This document shows positions 17,788 through 26,211 of a DNA stretch of 64,000 nucleotides, piece after piece. The DNA is taken from positions 278,053-342,052 of the forward strand of contig CAWBSM010000005.1 of NCBI GenBank assembly GCA_963791455.1, in the 5' to 3' direction. The position numbers and the translations under genes are program-made. Position 1 is the stretch's first letter; each line of letters starts with the position of its first letter. Source of the DNA: Bog-473 sp963791455. GTDB lineage: Bacteria; Actinomycetota; Acidimicrobiia; Acidimicrobiales; RAAP-2. Under the pieces are notes generated by a model. It was given only the letters and a program-made list of their open reading frames with translations. It was not told the origin of the DNA and did not search any database.

Positions 17788-19152
17788 TCAGGTTCTCTCT
17801 TTCGTTGCGTGGTCCTCCGACCTGCATGCGTCGTCCACCAGTCTGTATGCGATCACGGGGGTCTCGCGTCCTTTCACCAATTGGGGCGTCAGCGCGACCG
17901 TTTCCCGGGGGCACTTCCAAGCCTCGACCGTTCCTTGGGAGACCACGATCTCACCCGCCTCCGCCAACTGCTGGAGACGCTGGGACATGTTGACCGTGTC
18001 TCCGACCAGCGTGTATTCCAGCCGCTCCTCCGAGCCCAGGAGCGCGGCGGCAGCCTCGCCCGTCGACAGACCCAGGCCCAGTCCGAAGGGGGGCAGGCCC
18101 TCTTCCACCCATTGCCGGTTGATGTGCGACTGCTTCTCGTGCATGCCAAATGCGGCCGCAACCGCCCGGTCGGCATGGTCCTCCTGCTCGAAGGGGGCGC
18201 CGAACACGGCCATGACCGCATCCCCCACGAACTGCATCACCGTGCCGTTCTCGCCCAGGATGGCCTCGTTCATGGCGGCGCGGTGCACGTTGAGCTGGCC
18301 CGCGAGCTGGCTCGGGTCCGCATGCTCGGCGATGGTGGAGTACGAGCGAATGTCGCTCATGAGGACGGTACAGACAACCCGTTCGGTCTCGCCGATGTGG
18401 CGGCCGTCCCGTCGGAGCTTCTCCGCCAGGCCGCCCGGGAGGAGGCGTGAGAGCGTCTCCCCCTGCTCTTCGCGGTCGACGATCGCCTTGTGCAACAACC
18501 GCAGCCGCTGGAGCGCACCCTCGGTGCCGGCCGACACCCCTTCCGCCAACTTGACGAAGACGGCCTCGACCGCGGCGTCGACCGCTTCGGGCGGCAGCCG
18601 CTTTGAGGCGGCGATCGCCTTGATTGGCTTGCCCTCGGCGACCATGCCGAGGAGCTCCTCTTCGGCGGGCGTCAGGCCGCCGTCCGACGTGACCGGCCGG
18701 ATCAGCGCGTCGACGATACTGGGGTCGAGCGCGTTACCCCCGCTCGCCACGGCGCGGATCGCGTCGACGAGCTGATCGCCTTGGGCGATATGGTCCTTCA
18801 AGAGGTAGCCGTACCCGGCGGATCCTTCGGCGAGCAACGACACGGCGTATTCAGGGTCGTCGTACTGGGAGAGAATCACGACGCCGGTCCCGGGATGCCG
18901 CTTGCGCACCTCCTTGGCCGCGTCGATGCCCTCGCGGTTGAAGGCCGGAGGCATCCGGATATCGGTAACCAACACCTGGGGGGCGAGCGACGTGGCTCCT
19001 TCCACGACCTCGTCGTAGTCTGCGGCCACTCCGACGATTCGGAGGTCCTTGTGCCGCTCGATCAGTGCCCGGACACCTTCGCGGACGATGAGATTGTCGT
19101 CGGCCAGGAGCACCGAAATCGTGCCGGCGCCGGTTCCCGCTGCGTCATCCAT
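17788..19152 (-). CDS. Receiver-HTH-class III nucleotide cyclase fusion
   Basis: 454 residues. The receiver domain (about 12-135) has DDN at 18-20 and phosphoacceptor Asp64 in VTDIRMPP. A degenerate LuxR-like helical region covers about 158-205. A class III cyclase domain (about 255-440) follows. The metal-binding Asp267 (MSDIRSYS) and Asp311 (FVGDAVMAVFG), and the transition-state Asn388 and Arg392 (VNMSQRL), are present. The residue that usually selects adenine, Lys before FxGD, is Gln307, paired with Thr381. Product identity (cAMP or cGMP) is thus uncertain. ATG at 19152 is preferred over a long upstream extension. It ends one base before the ATPase start, so ATPase and kinase probably follow in the same transcript. 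A divergent cyclic-nucleotide-binding gene starts 133 bases away. Confidence 0.9.
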   Translation of the reverse strand: MDDAAGTGAGTISVLLADDNLIVREGVRALIERHKDLRIVGVAADYDEVVEGATSLAPQVLVTDIRMPPAFNREGIDAAKEVRKRHPGTGVVILSQYDDPEYAVSLLAEGSAGYGYLLKDHIAQGDQLVDAIRAVASGGNALDPSIVDALIRPVTSDGGLTPAEEELLGMVAEGKPIKAIAASKRLPPEAVDAAVEAVFVKLAEGVSAGTEGALQRLRLLHKAIVDREEQGETLSRLLPGGLAEKLRRDGRHIGETERVVCTVLMSDIRSYSTIAEHADPSQLAGQLNVHRAAMNEAILGENGTVMQFVGDAVMAVFGAPFEQEDHADRAVAAAFGMHEKQSHINRQWVEEGLPPFGLGLGLSTGEAAAALLGSEERLEYTLVGDTVNMSQRLQQLAEAGEIVVSQGTVEAWKCPRETVALTPQLVKGRETPVIAYRLVDDACRSEDHATKERT

Positions 19153-19285
19153 TGGATGTAGTTCTCCCACACACGGGGCGCTGACAACAGGTGGGAACCA
19201 TCCCGGCAACGGTGGTGCTAGGCACACCTCCAGACGCCTGTCACCACACTCGTCAATTCCTTGACGCCGGTAGACGCTGGGATCC

Positions 19286-20308
19286 ATGACCACAGAACCG
19301 CTGACCCGGCACGCTGGGCTCGTCACCTCCCTTTCGTGGATCCCCACCGAGGCGATCGAAGGTGCTCAGCGTCTGGCCTTCGACTCGGGGATCACCCACT
19401 ACGACCCGCCACCGCCGACCGAGGGAATGGACGTCGAGAAGCTACGCGACGAAGACCGGTTCCGCTTCGCCAACCGATTGGGCGCCTACGTCACAGTCGA
19501 CAGTGCCGGACGGATCGTCGACTGCGGCTACGACGGCAGGGGCCTGATGGGATCCACGATGGTGAACCTGGGCGCGGTCAAGCACCGCTTCCAGGCGGTC
19601 CAGTTGCCAGACATCCAACGGCCGCCCGAGCGGGGAGACACCTGGGTCCGCTTCGTCCAGACCTGCGGCGGCCGTACCGGGGTTCCCGCGCCGCGGCGGG
19701 TGCGCCGGCGACCCTTCGTGCAATGGCAGGCACCCCTCGTGTGGACCACGCTCTCCCTGACCCTGCACGCGGACGGGCGAACGGAGCACGTGCTGACGGG
19801 GGCCAGCCGGTTCCCCCGTCACTGGGTCTACGACGCCGAGAACAGGCTCTCGCACAAGTCGGGCCTGACCGACTTCAAGGACTGGTATCGCAAGTCGTTC
19901 GGCAAGCACAGCCCGTGGGGAGACGAGGACTCCGAGGCGTTGGTCTCCGCCGTCGAGTCGGCCCTCGAGACATCGCTGTCGGCACAGCTCATGCAAGGCG
20001 GCGGCAAGCGGCGTATCGAGCGCTACCCCGCAGGAAGCTTCCTCTTCAAGGAGGGAGAGCCTGGCACAGAGGTCCTCCTGGTTCTTGACGGGATCGTGCG
20101 CGTGGAGCGCGGCGGGGAACGGCTGGCCGAGTACGGGCCCGGCGCACTGCTCGGAGAGCGTGCGCACCTCGAAGGCGGCATTCGCACGTCGAGCAACGTC
20201 GCGGTGACGCCATGCCGGGTGGCCATGTTCGAGGCCGATCTCATCGACCGCTCGCATCTGGAGGAGCTGTCGATGGGCCATCGCCGCGAGGATCACGCGC
20301 GAGACTGA
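19286..20308 (+). CDS. Cyclic-nucleotide-binding protein with unknown N-terminal domain
   Basis: 340 residues. The C-terminal 100 residues form a cNMP-binding domain: YPAGSFLFKEGEPG opens the barrel, and the phosphate-binding cassette reads GERAHLEGGIRTSSNVAV, with the cyclic-phosphate-contacting Glu and Arg in place. The first 230 residues are soluble and conserved-looking (for example GRIVDCGYDGRGLMG and FPRHWVYDAENRL), but I do not recognise the fold. There is no DNA-binding helix-turn-helix after the cNMP domain, so this is not a CRP-type regulator. It is divergent from the cyclase fusion, and the MBL hydrolase starts within 5 bases of its end. Confidence 0.85.
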   Translation: MTTEPLTRHAGLVTSLSWIPTEAIEGAQRLAFDSGITHYDPPPPTEGMDVEKLRDEDRFRFANRLGAYVTVDSAGRIVDCGYDGRGLMGSTMVNLGAVKHRFQAVQLPDIQRPPERGDTWVRFVQTCGGRTGVPAPRRVRRRPFVQWQAPLVWTTLSLTLHADGRTEHVLTGASRFPRHWVYDAENRLSHKSGLTDFKDWYRKSFGKHSPWGDEDSEALVSAVESALETSLSAQLMQGGGKRRIERYPAGSFLFKEGEPGTEVLLVLDGIVRVERGGERLAEYGPGALLGERAHLEGGIRTSSNVAVTPCRVAMFEADLIDRSHLEELSMGHRREDHARD

Positions 20309-20312
20309 AGCG

Positions 20313-21161
20313 GTGCGCGTCACGTTCTGCGGGACTCGCGGGTCGACGCCCGCGCCGGGTCCCGACTATTGCCGCTATGGCGGGCACACCTCGAGCGTCG
20401 CGTTGTCCCACGACGGGGAGGGAGCCGACACGCCGCGCCTCATCCTCGATGCGGGCACCGGCCTGCGCCGACTGCCCGAGATCCTGGGTGACCGCCCGTT
20501 CCGCGGCACCATACTCCTGACCCACTTGCACTGGGACCACGTGCAGGGGTTGCCGTTCTTCGCCAGCGGCGATCGCCATGACGCATCGGTGACGCTGCTC
20601 CTGCCGGCGGACGACGACCGGACCGACGCGGCAGGGCTGCTCGAGCGGATGATGTCGCCGCCTTTCTTCCCCATCGGACCCTCACAGTTGCGCGGTGACT
20701 GGAAGTTCGGGCTGATACCCGGCGGCGCATTCGAGGCCGAGGGCTTCAGCGTCACGGCCATCGACGTTCCCCACAAGGGCGGACGCACGGTGGGCTTCCG
20801 GGTCAGCGACGGGCACTCGTCGGTGGCGTACATCCCCGACCACTGCCCCACTGCGCTCGGACCGGGCCCCGAAGGGATCGGCGAGTACCACGAAGCGGCG
20901 TTGGAACTGGCGCGCGGCGTCGACGTGCTGATTCACGACTCCCACCTCCGCGCCGAGGAAGTGGAGGCGGAAGGCTCCTTCGGCCACGCGGCGGCGGAGT
21001 ACGGGGTGGAGCTCGGGACTAAGGCGGGTGTACGTCGGGTCGCGCTCTTCCACCATCGACCGGAGCGGACCGATGCAGAGGTCGATCAGACCCTGCGCCG
21101 TTTTGCCGAGAGCCCCGTGCCGGTCATCGGGGCCGAGGAAGCGACGACACTGTCACTGTGA
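20313..21161 (+). CDS. Metallo-beta-lactamase-fold hydrolase, possible cyclic nucleotide phosphodiesterase
   Basis: 282 residues. It begins RVTFCGTRGSTPAPG, a signature of RNase Z/PhnP/class II phosphodiesterase-like MBL proteins. The metal site HLHWDH (71-76) is complete, followed by IDVPHKGG, the metal-bridging region YIPDH, and HDSH and LFHHRP histidines. A GTG start is used. It lies 4 bases after the cyclic-nucleotide-binding gene and is followed at once by the FAD oxidoreductase. Known relatives hydrolyse cyclic nucleotide or phosphoribosyl cyclic phosphate diesters, and the position beside a cyclase and a cNMP-binding protein makes a cAMP/cGMP role attractive. That role is inferred from context only. 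Confidence 0.8.
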   Translation: MRVTFCGTRGSTPAPGPDYCRYGGHTSSVALSHDGEGADTPRLILDAGTGLRRLPEILGDRPFRGTILLTHLHWDHVQGLPFFASGDRHDASVTLLLPADDDRTDAAGLLERMMSPPFFPIGPSQLRGDWKFGLIPGGAFEAEGFSVTAIDVPHKGGRTVGFRVSDGHSSVAYIPDHCPTALGPGPEGIGEYHEAALELARGVDVLIHDSHLRAEEVEAEGSFGHAAAEYGVELGTKAGVRRVALFHHRPERTDAEVDQTLRRFAESPVPVIGAEEATTLSL

Positions 21162-21168
21162 CGAACCG

Positions 21169-22614
21169 GTGAGACGAGCGGACGCCGTCGTCGTGGGTGC
21201 CGGGCCGAACGGTCTGGTCGCGGCGCTCATCCTGGCCCGGGCGGGACTGGCGGTCGACGTCTTTGAGGCCTCGGACGAACCCGGAGGCGGCTGCCGAACC
21301 GCCGAGCTGACCCTGCCCGGCTTCCACCACGACGTCTGCTCGGCGGTCCATCCCCTCCTGGTGGCCTCGCCCGCCTTCCGCGCCATCGACCTGCCTGCCC
21401 ACGGAGTGCGGCTGTCGACCCCGGTCATCGCCTTCGCTCATCCGCTCGACGACGGGCGCGTCATCTGCGTCGGCGACAGCGTCAACGAGGTGGCCGCTTC
21501 GCTCGGAGAGGACGCCGGGGTCTACGCGCGCATCTTCTCGCCCCTCGTCCGAAACGTGGACAAGATCCTGCCCGCTTTCCTCGGCTCGATGCGCTCACCT
21601 CCGACGCACCCCCTGGCGGCCGTCGGCTTCGGCCTGCGCGGGCTCCCGTCGGCGCGGCACATGGCCAAGGCGTTCAGCACCGAGGAGGGGCGCGCGCTCG
21701 TGGCCGGCACCGCCGCGCATTCCATGCTGCCCCTGACCGCGCCGCTCTCGGGCGTCTTCCCTCGCCTCTTCACCGCGCTGGCGCACCGCTACGGCTGGCC
21801 CGTCGTCGAAGGTGGCAGCGGCGCCATCGTGGACGCCCTGGTGTCCGAACTCTCGGCGCAAGGCGGGCGGATCGAGACGGGCCGCCTGGTCAAGCGACTC
21901 GACGAGCTGCCGCCGGCCCGGGCCGTCGTGCTCGACGTCACCCCGCGCCAGCTCGTCGAGATGGCCGGTGACGCCATGCCAGCCGCGTCCGGCAGGGCTC
22001 TCTCCCGCTACCGCTACGGGCCAGGGGTGTGCAAGGTCGACTGGGCGCTCAGCGGGCCGGTCCCGTGGCGCGCCGAGGGGTGCCGGCAGACGGTGACCGT
22101 GCATGTGGGCGGTACCTTCGAGGAGATCGCGGGGAGCGAGGCCGACGTGAACGCGGGGCGGCACCCGGACCGCCCCTACTGTCTGGTGACCCAGCCCTGC
22201 GTGGTCGACCCGGGTCGGGCTCCCGAAGGCCGGCACACGCTGTGGGCCTACTGCCACGTCCCCAACGGGTCGGCGGTCGACATGACCGCCAGGATCGAGG
22301 CTCAGATCGAGCGGTTCGCCCCCGGCTTCCGCGACCTGATCCTTGGCCGTTCGACCTGCACCGCCGTGGCCGAGGAAGAACACAATCCGAGCTACGTGGG
22401 GGGAGACATCAACGCGGGCGCTGCCACGCTCCGGCAGATGATCTTCCGGCCGACCATACGGTGGAATCCTTATCGCACCGCGATGAAAGGCGTCTACCTC
22501 TGCTCGGCCGCCACCCCGCCGGGTGGGGGCGTTCACGGTATGTGCGGGCTCGGGGCGGCCCGGGCCGCCCTCCACGACCTGGGGGAGAAGGAAGCCGCCC
22601 CGCCGGTGCGGTGA
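21169..22614 (+). CDS. FAD-dependent oxidoreductase (phytoene dehydrogenase/COG1233-like)
   Basis: 481 residues. The N-terminal dinucleotide-binding motif is VVGAGPNGLVAALILARAG, followed by the acidic strand end VFEASDEPGGGCRT and a glycine-rich C-terminal FAD contact (SAATPPGGGVHGMCG). The pattern is that of the NAD(P)/FAD-binding COG1233 family (carotenoid desaturases and related enzymes); the substrate is unknown. I start at GTG 21169, seven bases after the MBL stop, because the glycine motif begins 8 residues later. Its stop overlaps the start of permease B (TGATG), so translation is coupled. Confidence 0.85.
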   Translation: MRRADAVVVGAGPNGLVAALILARAGLAVDVFEASDEPGGGCRTAELTLPGFHHDVCSAVHPLLVASPAFRAIDLPAHGVRLSTPVIAFAHPLDDGRVICVGDSVNEVAASLGEDAGVYARIFSPLVRNVDKILPAFLGSMRSPPTHPLAAVGFGLRGLPSARHMAKAFSTEEGRALVAGTAAHSMLPLTAPLSGVFPRLFTALAHRYGWPVVEGGSGAIVDALVSELSAQGGRIETGRLVKRLDELPPARAVVLDVTPRQLVEMAGDAMPAASGRALSRYRYGPGVCKVDWALSGPVPWRAEGCRQTVTVHVGGTFEEIAGSEADVNAGRHPDRPYCLVTQPCVVDPGRAPEGRHTLWAYCHVPNGSAVDMTARIEAQIERFAPGFRDLILGRSTCTAVAEEEHNPSYVGGDINAGAATLRQMIFRPTIRWNPYRTAMKGVYLCSAATPPGGGVHGMCGLGAARAALHDLGEKEAAPPVR

Positions 22615-25106
22615 TGCGGCACACCCTGTCCTACGCCTGGTACAGGCTCCGGGCGACCTTCGGAGCGGAGCGGTCCTACTTCGTCTCGGTCGTCCTGCTC
22701 GTCGGCGCGCTGGGCGGCCTCTCCATGGGCGCCGTCGCGGCGGCCCGCAGCACCGAGTCTTCGTTCTCCGACCTCGTGGCGAGCTCGCACGTCCCCAATC
22801 TCTTCGTTCTGGACGGGGTGATCAACCCGGCCATCGGGCTCGACTCGGCGTACAACCCCGCCCTGTTGCGAAAGCTGTCCCATCTGCCCCACGTCGAACG
22901 CGTCGCTGACACGGTGATGCTCAACATGGGCCCACTCACCCCCAAGGGCCGACCACTACCGGCGAGCATTTCCCTTACCGCGGATGCCAGCGTCAACGGG
23001 TTGTACTTCACGGAAGATCCTGTCGCCATTACGCAGGGCCGGATCGCCGACCCTGACAAGGCCGACGAGTTCGTCCTCGATGCGGCCACTGCGAAGGCAC
23101 TCGGCTATCACGTCGGAGAGGAGATTCCCGTCGGGTGGCTGACCAATGCGCAGTCGAACTCGGGGAACCTCGCGCTGAACTCGACCATCCCCACCGACCA
23201 ACGGGCGAGGGTGAAGCTGGTCGGCATCGCAGGGGCGCAGGCGACCAACCTGTTTGAGGACCAGGACGAGGCACAGGGCCAGTCCATCATGTTGTTCACG
23301 CCGGCGCTGACCGACAAGCTGCTCGCCTGCTGCAGCAACACCATGCTGACCGCGCTGACGCTACAAGACGGCAACCGGTATCTCTCCGCGGTGGAAACAG
23401 AGATCAAAGGCGTGCTGCCCAAGGGTCTCCCTTTCGTCTACGTCCAGGTCGAGGATCGCGTCGCCATCGCCAACGACACCTTGCGGCCCGAAGCCATCGC
23501 GCTCGCCGTCTTCGGCGGCATCGCCGGCATCGCCGCTCTCCTCATCGCCGGGCAGGTGATCAGCCGCCGGATCCGCCTCAGAGCCGCCGACCTCGACATC
23601 ATCCGGGCCCTCGGGGCCAGTCCCTCCATGACATTCTGCGACGACCTGATCGGCACGCTCGGCGCCGTGGCTGGCGGCTCCGTCCTGGCCGGCCTGGTGG
23701 CCCTCTGCCTCTCACCGCTGGCCCCGCTTGGGCCGGTGCGGCCGTTCCTGCGCGTCGAGGTGCACGCAGACTGGGCGGTGATCGGTCTCGGCGTGGCCAG
23801 CCTCCTGCTGTCGCTCGGGGCGATCGCAGCCCTGGCTTCGTGGCGAGCATTACCCGGTAGAGCACGCGTCCGAGGCCAACGAACCTCTTCCTCCCGCGTG
23901 ACGACTGCGGCGGCGCGGGCCGGCCTCCCGCCGCCGGCGATCACCGGCGTGCGGTTCGCCCTCGAGCCGGGGGTGGGCAGGAGCGCCGTCCCCGTGCGGT
24001 CGGCGATCCTTGGCGCCATCCTCGCCGTCACCGTCGTCGTGGCCACGGTCACCTTCGGGTCGAGTCTCAACACCCTCGTCAGCCACCCGGCGCTTTACGG
24101 CTGGAACTGGACCTACGACATGGACGGTGGTGGTGGGCTCGGCGATATTCCCGGACAGGCTGCGGCCAAGCTTCTCAACGCAGACCCCCTCGTCGAGAGT
24201 TGGAGTGGCGTCTCTTACTCGACCCTGCAAATTGACGGGCTCAACGTGCCGGTGATGGGAGCCACGCCCCGTGCACCGGTGGCACCTCCTCTTCTCAGTG
24301 GGCACGGCCTCGAAGCCCGCGATCAGGTGGTGCTCGGCGCCGGCACGCTGCACGAGCTGGACAAGGGGGTCGGAGACACGGTCGAGGAGCGGGCACCCAA
24401 CGGCGCACCGGTCAGGCTGACGATCGTCGGCACCGCGACGCTGCCTCCCATCGGTGTCACTGGTTCGTCACATCTCGAGATGGGAACCGGCGCCCTTCTC
24501 TCGTACCAGCTCATCCCGCCCGCGGCGAGGAACCTCTTCGAAGTCACGCCGGGTCCCAACGCGATCCTGATCCGCACGAGGGGGGGAGCGAGTCAGGCGG
24601 CACTTCGTTCGATCCAGGCCATCGCACACAAGCTGGACATTGCAATCAACGGCGGCTCGGTGCTGCCCGTCCAACGGCCGGCGCAGATCCTCAACTACGG
24701 ATCACTGGGCACCACGCCGATGCTCCTGGGCGGGGCGCTGGCCGTTGGTGCCGTCAGCGCCCTCGGCATCACGCTGGTGACATCCGTCCGGCGCAGACGG
24801 CGCGATCTGGCGATTCTCAAGACGCTCGGCTTCACGGGCCGTCAGCTGGCGACCGCCGTCGCCGTGCAGGCGGGAGTGGCCGCCGTCATCGGATGCGCCA
24901 TCGGGATCCCGGCGGGAGTCGCGCTCGGTCGCGTGCTCTGGGACCTGTTCGCCGGCGAGATCAGCGCCGTTCCCTACCCCACTGTCCCTACGGGATCCAT
25001 CGCCGCCATCGGGATCGCGGCCGTCGCACTTGCGGTATTGGTTGCCACGATTCCCGGGCGCATCGCGGCACGGACGACCACTTCACAACTCCTGCGCGTT
25101 GAATAG
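22614..25106 (+). CDS. FtsX-type ABC transporter permease B
   Basis: 830 residues, a full-length paralogue of the permease at 11025-13607. Shared landmarks include an N-terminal membrane helix ending in an AARxTxSSF motif, DASVNGLYFTEDPVAITQGR, LSPLAPLGPVRP, the FALEPGxGRxAVPVRS segment between the two FtsX modules, LYGWNWTY, RRRRDLAILKTLGF, and the final FtsX domain ending TSQLLRVE. It begins inside the FAD oxidoreductase stop codon. The two permeases may form a heterodimer or serve separate complexes using the ATPase at 17083-17786. Its presence in an operon with MBL and FAD genes is unusual for a LolCE/MacB permease. Confidence 0.9.
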   Translation: MRHTLSYAWYRLRATFGAERSYFVSVVLLVGALGGLSMGAVAAARSTESSFSDLVASSHVPNLFVLDGVINPAIGLDSAYNPALLRKLSHLPHVERVADTVMLNMGPLTPKGRPLPASISLTADASVNGLYFTEDPVAITQGRIADPDKADEFVLDAATAKALGYHVGEEIPVGWLTNAQSNSGNLALNSTIPTDQRARVKLVGIAGAQATNLFEDQDEAQGQSIMLFTPALTDKLLACCSNTMLTALTLQDGNRYLSAVETEIKGVLPKGLPFVYVQVEDRVAIANDTLRPEAIALAVFGGIAGIAALLIAGQVISRRIRLRAADLDIIRALGASPSMTFCDDLIGTLGAVAGGSVLAGLVALCLSPLAPLGPVRPFLRVEVHADWAVIGLGVASLLLSLGAIAALASWRALPGRARVRGQRTSSSRVTTAAARAGLPPPAITGVRFALEPGVGRSAVPVRSAILGAILAVTVVVATVTFGSSLNTLVSHPALYGWNWTYDMDGGGGLGDIPGQAAAKLLNADPLVESWSGVSYSTLQIDGLNVPVMGATPRAPVAPPLLSGHGLEARDQVVLGAGTLHELDKGVGDTVEERAPNGAPVRLTIVGTATLPPIGVTGSSHLEMGTGALLSYQLIPPAARNLFEVTPGPNAILIRTRGGASQAALRSIQAIAHKLDIAINGGSVLPVQRPAQILNYGSLGTTPMLLGGALAVGAVSALGITLVTSVRRRRRDLAILKTLGFTGRQLATAVAVQAGVAAVIGCAIGIPAGVALGRVLWDLFAGEISAVPYPTVPTGSIAAIGIAAVALAVLVATIPGRIAARTTTSQLLRVE

Positions 25107-25219
25107 CCCCCGGATCCCACGCTTCATATTGGCCCCACCTGGCGCGGGGTATTGGCACCATCAGGTCCCAGTGTGGTCGCACCCTGTCGCCGGCTTCACC
25201 GCTCTGCGTAAATGGCAGC

Positions 25220-26182
25220 ATGCACATGTACAGGCGGCATCTTCTCCTCTTGGCATCGGTTCTCGCCTTCGTGGGTGTAGGCACTGCCCTTCCGGCCGCC
25301 GCGTCGTCGACCCCGACGACGACCGCATCGACGGGGTCGGTCATCTCGGCGGAGTCGAGCCCGTTCGGCACGGTGCTCGTGGCGGACTCCGGCCAGTTCG
25401 CCGGCTATTCGCTTTACGCCTTCGACCTCAACGCGACGAACGACTGCACAACCACGGTCGTCATGGTGGGGAAGATGCCGCTCTCGTGCACCGGACCGGA
25501 GACGGACAAGTCGGCCGACTGGCCCGCGTTCACCACGGTCGGCAAGCCCGTGGCCGGACCCGGGGTCAACAAGCACCTCCTCGGAGAGGTCAAGCGAAAG
25601 GACATCGGCGCGGAGCAGGTCACCTACGCCGGGAAGCTGCTTTACCTGTTCGACATCGCACCACACCAGTTCTCGGGGGAGAACTTCGTCGAGACGGTCC
25701 TTCCGCTCCCGCCTTGGCACGGGTACTGGTACCTGGTGTCGGCAAAGGACGGCCACCCGGCAACGGGACCCAGCACCGTCACGACCGAGACGATCCCGAA
25801 TGGTCCGAGCGTGCTGGCGGCCGACATGTTCCAGGGAATGGGTGCGACGCCGATCGTCGTGTACACCTACAGCAAGGACAAGAAGGACCACAGCGTGTGC
25901 ACAGGGACCTGCGCCCTGAAGTGGCCACCCGTCCTGACCACTGCACCACCTGAGGCGACCGGATTTGCAGCAAGCTCGCTGGGCGAAATCGACCGGCCCG
26001 ACGGCACCCGGCAGCTCACCTACGACGGTAAGCCGCTGTACTTCTACTCCGAGGAAGTCCCGCAACTGAACCCGGCTACCGGCAATCCGCTGAATCCCGC
26101 CACCATCGGAACCGGCAACGGTCTCGCCGGCCCGTCCCACGAGGGAGGGACGTTCTCTCTGGTCCCGGCACCCGCCGCGTGA
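25220..26182 (+). CDS. Secreted Y-X4-D repeat protein (COG4315/Lipoprotein_15-like)
   Basis: 320 residues with a Sec signal peptide (HLLLLASVLAFVGVGTALPAAA) and no lipobox cysteine. The mature part holds two to three copies of the repeat found in secreted proteins of unknown function: LYAFDLNATNDC, LLYLFDIAPHQFSGEN, and VYTYSKDKKDHSVCTGTCALKWPPV with the typical C-x3-C-x3-WP ending, then LTYDGKPLYFYSEE. The first unit lacks the second half of the cysteine pattern. The role is unknown, though related proteins occur in envelope or redox contexts. Confidence 0.75.
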   Translation: MHMYRRHLLLLASVLAFVGVGTALPAAASSTPTTTASTGSVISAESSPFGTVLVADSGQFAGYSLYAFDLNATNDCTTTVVMVGKMPLSCTGPETDKSADWPAFTTVGKPVAGPGVNKHLLGEVKRKDIGAEQVTYAGKLLYLFDIAPHQFSGENFVETVLPLPPWHGYWYLVSAKDGHPATGPSTVTTETIPNGPSVLAADMFQGMGATPIVVYTYSKDKKDHSVCTGTCALKWPPVLTTAPPEATGFAASSLGEIDRPDGTRQLTYDGKPLYFYSEEVPQLNPATGNPLNPATIGTGNGLAGPSHEGGTFSLVPAPAA

Positions 26183-26211
26183 ACCACCCGGCGGGATCCA
26201 CTTGAGCTCCG

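Noticed and set aside
22029..22613. Upstream extension of permease B through the FAD oxidoreductase
   Set aside because: It is out of frame with a gene that matches its family to the end. ATG at 22614 gives a normal permease N-terminus with its first membrane helix.
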